This document shows, piece by piece, positions 7,760 to 10,843 of a stretch of DNA of 10,843 bases. Position numbers and translations under genes: made by a program. The notes beneath the pieces are model-generated. The model was not told the DNA's origin. It worked only from the letters and a program-made list of their open reading frames with translations, and made no database searches. Source of the stretch: Hyphomicrobiaceae bacterium. Its GTDB lineage: Bacteria; Pseudomonadota; Alphaproteobacteria; Rhizobiales; Hyphomicrobiaceae. Numbering within the stretch: the first letter of the stretch is position 1; each line of letters starts with the position of its first letter. The stretch is from NCBI GenBank assembly GCA_013214245.1, contig JABSQE010000086.1, positions 1-10,843 on the forward strand, written 5' to 3'.

Positions 7760-8625
7760 ATTTACCCCTATCGGCTGTTGCTCAAGTGCGTGTGTTGAAC
7801 TCAAAATTTACTTTGTAATTCACCTGTTACATAACTTTTGAATTGAATAACTGGACTTTTATTGACACAGATTAGATAAAAATCTATTTCACTGTTGTTG
7901 ACACTTACTTTTATATTCAACCAACATAAGCCGACTTGTGATCAAGACTTTCGCTGTAAATATTACTTGGTTTTTCTATTTTTCGTGTAAACTGTCAACC
8001 CATATAATATGAAGAACTTCGCTAAAGAGAATTTAGATATTAATACTTATAATGTAATTAAAACATCTAGAATATAAATTTTCATATTACCCGAACCTGT
8101 GCTAGCTATTCTTTTTGTTAGAAAGCTCGTAACTTAGCTTGCTAAAATCTAATTTTTAGTATAGTTTTTATTAGTCTTTTGTAAAAAAAAGATAATAAAA
8201 CATTATTAGTTAACTATCGCTTATCGACTTCCATACTTAATTATATTATTAGATTTACCACTGTAAGTTAGTCTACCGACAATTTTTTTTTATTAGTTTG
8301 TAGAGCTAACTATAACTTTGCAGTTTTCAGAGTATCGCTTAGGTAAAAGTTGAAAATTGTTTAAATTTATTAAAATTTATAAATGTTGACTAGATAATAG
8401 TACAATATTAGGTACAAGCGATTTCATAATAAGCTATTATTTATTCTCTATTAGTAAACTAGGAATTGTTAAAAGACTGTAGAGAAGCTGACAACATAAA
8501 TATATCTCAGTTCAAGTCCGTCCGAACTTAACGTTTCTGCTGCTTGGTATACATTTTTACCAGATTAATTGTTCTTGTATCTCCCTAATGTTGAAATAAA
8601 AAATAAGTAGTTATTACATCTTGGC
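7760..8625. other. Very A+T-rich gap of 866 bases without a gene
   Basis: No frame or RNA gene could be supported. The region includes two TTGACA hexamers on the plus strand (7863-7868 and 7899-7904) that drive no visible gene, a 14-bp A-T hairpin (8166-8200) and A/T homopolymer runs. Immediately after the dnaE stop the minus strand carries AATAA-CTAC-TTATT followed by T's (about 8597-8613), which could be a weak terminator. I saw no DnaA-box cluster that would mark an origin. Composition and lack of structure suggest eroded DNA. Confidence 0.5.
8166..8200. repeat. 14-bp inverted repeat, almost all A-T
   Basis: Arms 8166-8180 and 8187-8200 pair over 14 base pairs with one bulged G (8174) around a 6-base loop. 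Only one pair is G-C. It could act as a weak transcription end in either direction for dnaE or nothing at all; in DNA this A+T-rich such repeats are less surprising than they look. Confidence 0.4.
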
Positions 8626-10843
8626 TTACGTAAGCTCGTTGATAGATAATAGCCCAGGTAGTGTACTAAATGCTCCTCGAGTTTGAGGACCAGTGTCATA
8701 GTAACCTTTTAGTGTTAGTTCGCAGGTATAACCTTCTTCCTCAAGCGCAAGTGCAATTTTTATTTGACCGTTACCAGGTTTGAGATAACTCTGCATATCA
8801 CTAAGAATGACACGACCTTCATTATTGGTTAAAGCATGTTGTTCAAATTCGAGCCGTAAATTTCTATGAATATTGATTACAACAGTGTCAAGAGCTTCGA
8901 GTGATTTAAGGCGCATCTTGACGCAATCATCTTCACGTTCGGCTTCAGCACCAATGATAACTGGTATTCCTACTTCAAGAAGGTGTCGTGAGTTATGCAA
9001 TAAATTAGAAAAAATAACTCCTTCGAACTGTCCTGTCATATCTGAAAAGGTGGCGAAGGCGAAAGCATTTCCACGTGCTGATTTTTTCTCTCGTGCTGAG
9101 ACAACAATCCCAGCAAGAAGACCCGAGATTGGACTGATTTTAGCTGCAGTTTCAAATGCAGACCAGGTCGTAACACCAAGTTCATCAAGTGCACTTTTAT
9201 ACTCGTCTAGAGGATGGCCCGATAAATAAAAACCTATTGAGTCGAATTCTTTATCAAGACGCTCGATCGGTGTCCAACGCTTTACAATGCGCATATCAAG
9301 TTCGGGCTGATCAGACATACTTTCGCTGCCACTGAATAGGTCACTAATACCACTAGCTTGATTAGTTGCAAGCCGATTGGAAAGTGCCAGAATCTGTTCA
9401 GTATTCCCGAATACTTGCGCTCGATCACTATGCAGCTCTTCAAAGGCACCTGAAGCAGCTAGTGTCTCTAAGTGGCGACGACTTAAAAGTTTATGCTGAA
9501 GACGTCGAGCAAAGTCAGATAAATCTCTATAAGGGCCTGTGCTAGCACGCTCTCTAATGATAGCTTGAACGGCAGCGCTACCGATGTTCTTAAGTGCAGC
9601 TAATGAGTAGCGAATAGCCCCGAACTCATTACTAGAACACGATGGTTCTACAACAAAGTCAGCTTCAGAATTGTTCACACAAGGCAACAGGACGGGAATG
9701 TTGCTCTTACGAGCTTCGGCTGTAAATATCGAGAGTTTATCTGTATTTCCCATATCAAGTGTCATAGATGCTGCAATAAACTCTTCACGAAAGTTTGCTT
9801 TAAGGTAAGCGGTTTGATAGCTAATTAGCGCATACGCAGCTGCGTGGGACTTGTTGAAACCATATCCCGCAAATTTATCAACTAAGTTAAAAATTTTAGT
9901 CGCATCTCCTTCCTCAACCCCGTTTGTAACGGCTCCTTCGACAAAGGAAATTTGCTGCTCAGCCATCGCTACTTTATCTTTTTTCCCCATGGCACGACGT
10001 AAAATATCTGCTTTACCAAGTGAATACCCCGCCATGACTTGAGCAATTTGCATCACTTGTTCTTGGTATATAATTACGCCATAGGTTTCTTTAAGAATAT
10101 TCTCAAGCATGGGATGAAAATAGTCAACGTTTTCTAAACCGTGTTTGCGGTTAATATAAGCTGGAATATTATCCATTGGTCCTGGACGGTAAAGAGCTAC
10201 CATAGCTATAATATCTTCAAACCGATCAGGTTTGAGACGTTTTAAGCTTTCGCGCATACCAGTTGATTCAAGCTGAAAAACTCCTACCGTATCTGCTTTC
10301 GCAAGAAGATCGAAAGTGATTTCGTCGTTTAGTGGTAGGTTTTCAAGATTAATAACAATATCACGTCCACGTTTAAGTAATTGAACAGTCTTGTGAATTA
10401 CGGTGAGAGTTTTGAGACCGAGAAAGTCAAATTTTACTAGTCCAGCAGCCTCAACTAGTTTCCAATTAAACTGAGTAATCGGAAAATTAGATTTAGGATC
10501 TCGGTAAATTGGTACTAGTTCACTAAGTGGCCGGTCACTAATTACAAGACCTGCGGCGTGGGTTGAGGCATGACGATAAAGACCCTCGAGTTTTTGCGCT
10601 ATTGTAAGTAAATGTTCTACAACTGGATCCTCATCACTAGCATTCTGTAGTCTTGGTTCTAGAGCTATCGCTTCTGCGAGAGTAATTGGGTTGGTAGGAT
10701 TGTTTGTGACTAGCTTGCAGAGTTTATCAACTTGCCTGTAAGGTATCTGCAACACGCGACCAACGTCACGTAGTACTGCCCGTGCCTGTAGTTTGCCGTG
10801 TGTAATGATTTGCGCTACTCGGTCTTTACCGTATTTTCTTTGC
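8626..10843 (-). CDS. dnaE: DNA polymerase III alpha subunit, C-terminal part (5' end beyond window)
   Basis: DnaE is the replicative polymerase of the Pol III holoenzyme. The frame is open to the window edge (first full codon at 10842), so the GTG at 10755 is internal. The upstream residues (QRKYGKDRVAQIIT...LRDVGRVL) are standard DnaE core. About 738 C-terminal codons are present out of roughly 1150. The PHP domain and the PDxDxD catalytic aspartates lie outside. Counting from that GTG, the third catalytic aspartate is Asp110 in VKFDFLGLKTL. Fingers and core motifs include GVFQLES (158-164), ALYRPGPMDNIPAYI (187-201), YGVIIYQEQVM (225-235), RRAMGKK (253-259) and GYGFNKSHAAAYALISYQTA (297-316). 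An OB-fold is at about 545-620 (AGIVVSAREKKSARGNAFAF). At the internal clamp-binding position the sequence is GISDLF (469-474), where a glutamine is usual. The C-terminus looks complete. Confidence 0.97.
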   Translation of the reverse strand, partial: QRKYGKDRVAQIITHGKLQARAVLRDVGRVLQIPYRQVDKLCKLVTNNPTNPITLAEAIALEPRLQNASDEDPVVEHLLTIAQKLEGLYRHASTHAAGLVISDRPLSELVPIYRDPKSNFPITQFNWKLVEAAGLVKFDFLGLKTLTVIHKTVQLLKRGRDIVINLENLPLNDEITFDLLAKADTVGVFQLESTGMRESLKRLKPDRFEDIIAMVALYRPGPMDNIPAYINRKHGLENVDYFHPMLENILKETYGVIIYQEQVMQIAQVMAGYSLGKADILRRAMGKKDKVAMAEQQISFVEGAVTNGVEEGDATKIFNLVDKFAGYGFNKSHAAAYALISYQTAYLKANFREEFIAASMTLDMGNTDKLSIFTAEARKSNIPVLLPCVNNSEADFVVEPSCSSNEFGAIRYSLAALKNIGSAAVQAIIRERASTGPYRDLSDFARRLQHKLLSRRHLETLAASGAFEELHSDRAQVFGNTEQILALSNRLATNQASGISDLFSGSESMSDQPELDMRIVKRWTPIERLDKEFDSIGFYLSGHPLDEYKSALDELGVTTWSAFETAAKISPISGLLAGIVVSAREKKSARGNAFAFATFSDMTGQFEGVIFSNLLHNSRHLLEVGIPVIIGAEAEREDDCVKMRLKSLEALDTVVINIHRNLRLEFEQHALTNNEGRVILSDMQSYLKPGNGQIKIALALEEEGYTCELTLKGYYDTGPQTRGAFSTLPGLLSINELT

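Noticed and set aside
7863..7904. Two TTGACA hexamers on the plus strand, possible -35 boxes
   Set aside because: No good -10 at proper spacing from either, and no plus-strand gene follows before dnaE, which is on the minus strand.
8508..8530. GTTCAAGTCCG, reminiscent of a tRNA T-arm on the plus strand
   Set aside because: No D-arm, anticodon stem or matching acceptor arm could be placed upstream; similarity is limited to about eleven bases.
7760..8625. A+T-rich gap near dnaE considered as a replication origin
   Set aside because: No TTATCCACA-like DnaA boxes or iterons were seen; the A+T content matches general intergenic composition.
8873..9229. Open frame of 118 codons on the plus strand opposite dnaE
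   Set aside because: It is antisense to conserved DnaE OB-fold sequence, with no recognisable product or ribosome site that I could support.

Overview
The window is A+T-rich bacterial chromosome with unusually loose gene packing for a housekeeping region. It holds four large core genes, one small unrecognised ORF and long non-coding stretches, at least one of which contains a dead tRNA gene. The polA and dnaE products read as alphaproteobacterial; the PolA 3'-5' exonuclease domain in particular has the wording I associate with that class. A+T richness, intact replication and energy genes, ample intergenic DNA and a decayed tRNA together suggest a lineage in genome reduction, such as a host-associated symbiont. 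A Rhodospirillales-type symbiont like 'Candidatus Endolissoclinum' would fit, but that name is a guess from general character, not an identification.

Layout. Positions 2-1015 (+) carry the 3' part of aceF, the E2 subunit of pyruvate dehydrogenase; its lipoyl region lies before the window. lpdA follows on the same strand (canonical start 1502, stop 3271) and encodes an E3 with its own N-terminal lipoyl domain. Between them is an open, in-frame stretch of 128 codons (1118-1501) of unknown nature that contains a strong hairpin. Positions 3272-4189 have no intact gene but hold a hairpin after lpdA, a degenerate tRNA-Arg on the minus strand (3858-3934) and a possible polA promoter. polA (4190-7144, +) is full length with all three activities apparently intact. 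A 375-base gap separates it from a convergent small ORF (7520-7759, -). A very A+T-rich gap of about 870 bases (7760-8625) follows, then the C-terminal two thirds of dnaE (8626 to window end, -).

How the genes work together. AceF and LpdA are consecutive subunits of the complex that makes acetyl-CoA from pyruvate. The E2 and the lipoyl-bearing E3 both resemble the beta/gammaproteobacterial type that pairs with a homodimeric AceE, so aceE is expected just upstream. PolA and DnaE are the repair/Okazaki-fragment polymerase and the replicative polymerase; they do not share an operon here.

I found no mobile element, CRISPR array, defence system or clearly novel multi-gene system. The observations most worth checking are the lpdA upstream extension, the decayed tRNA-Arg, the beta/gamma-type pyruvate dehydrogenase in an alphaproteobacterial background and the isolated small ORF.
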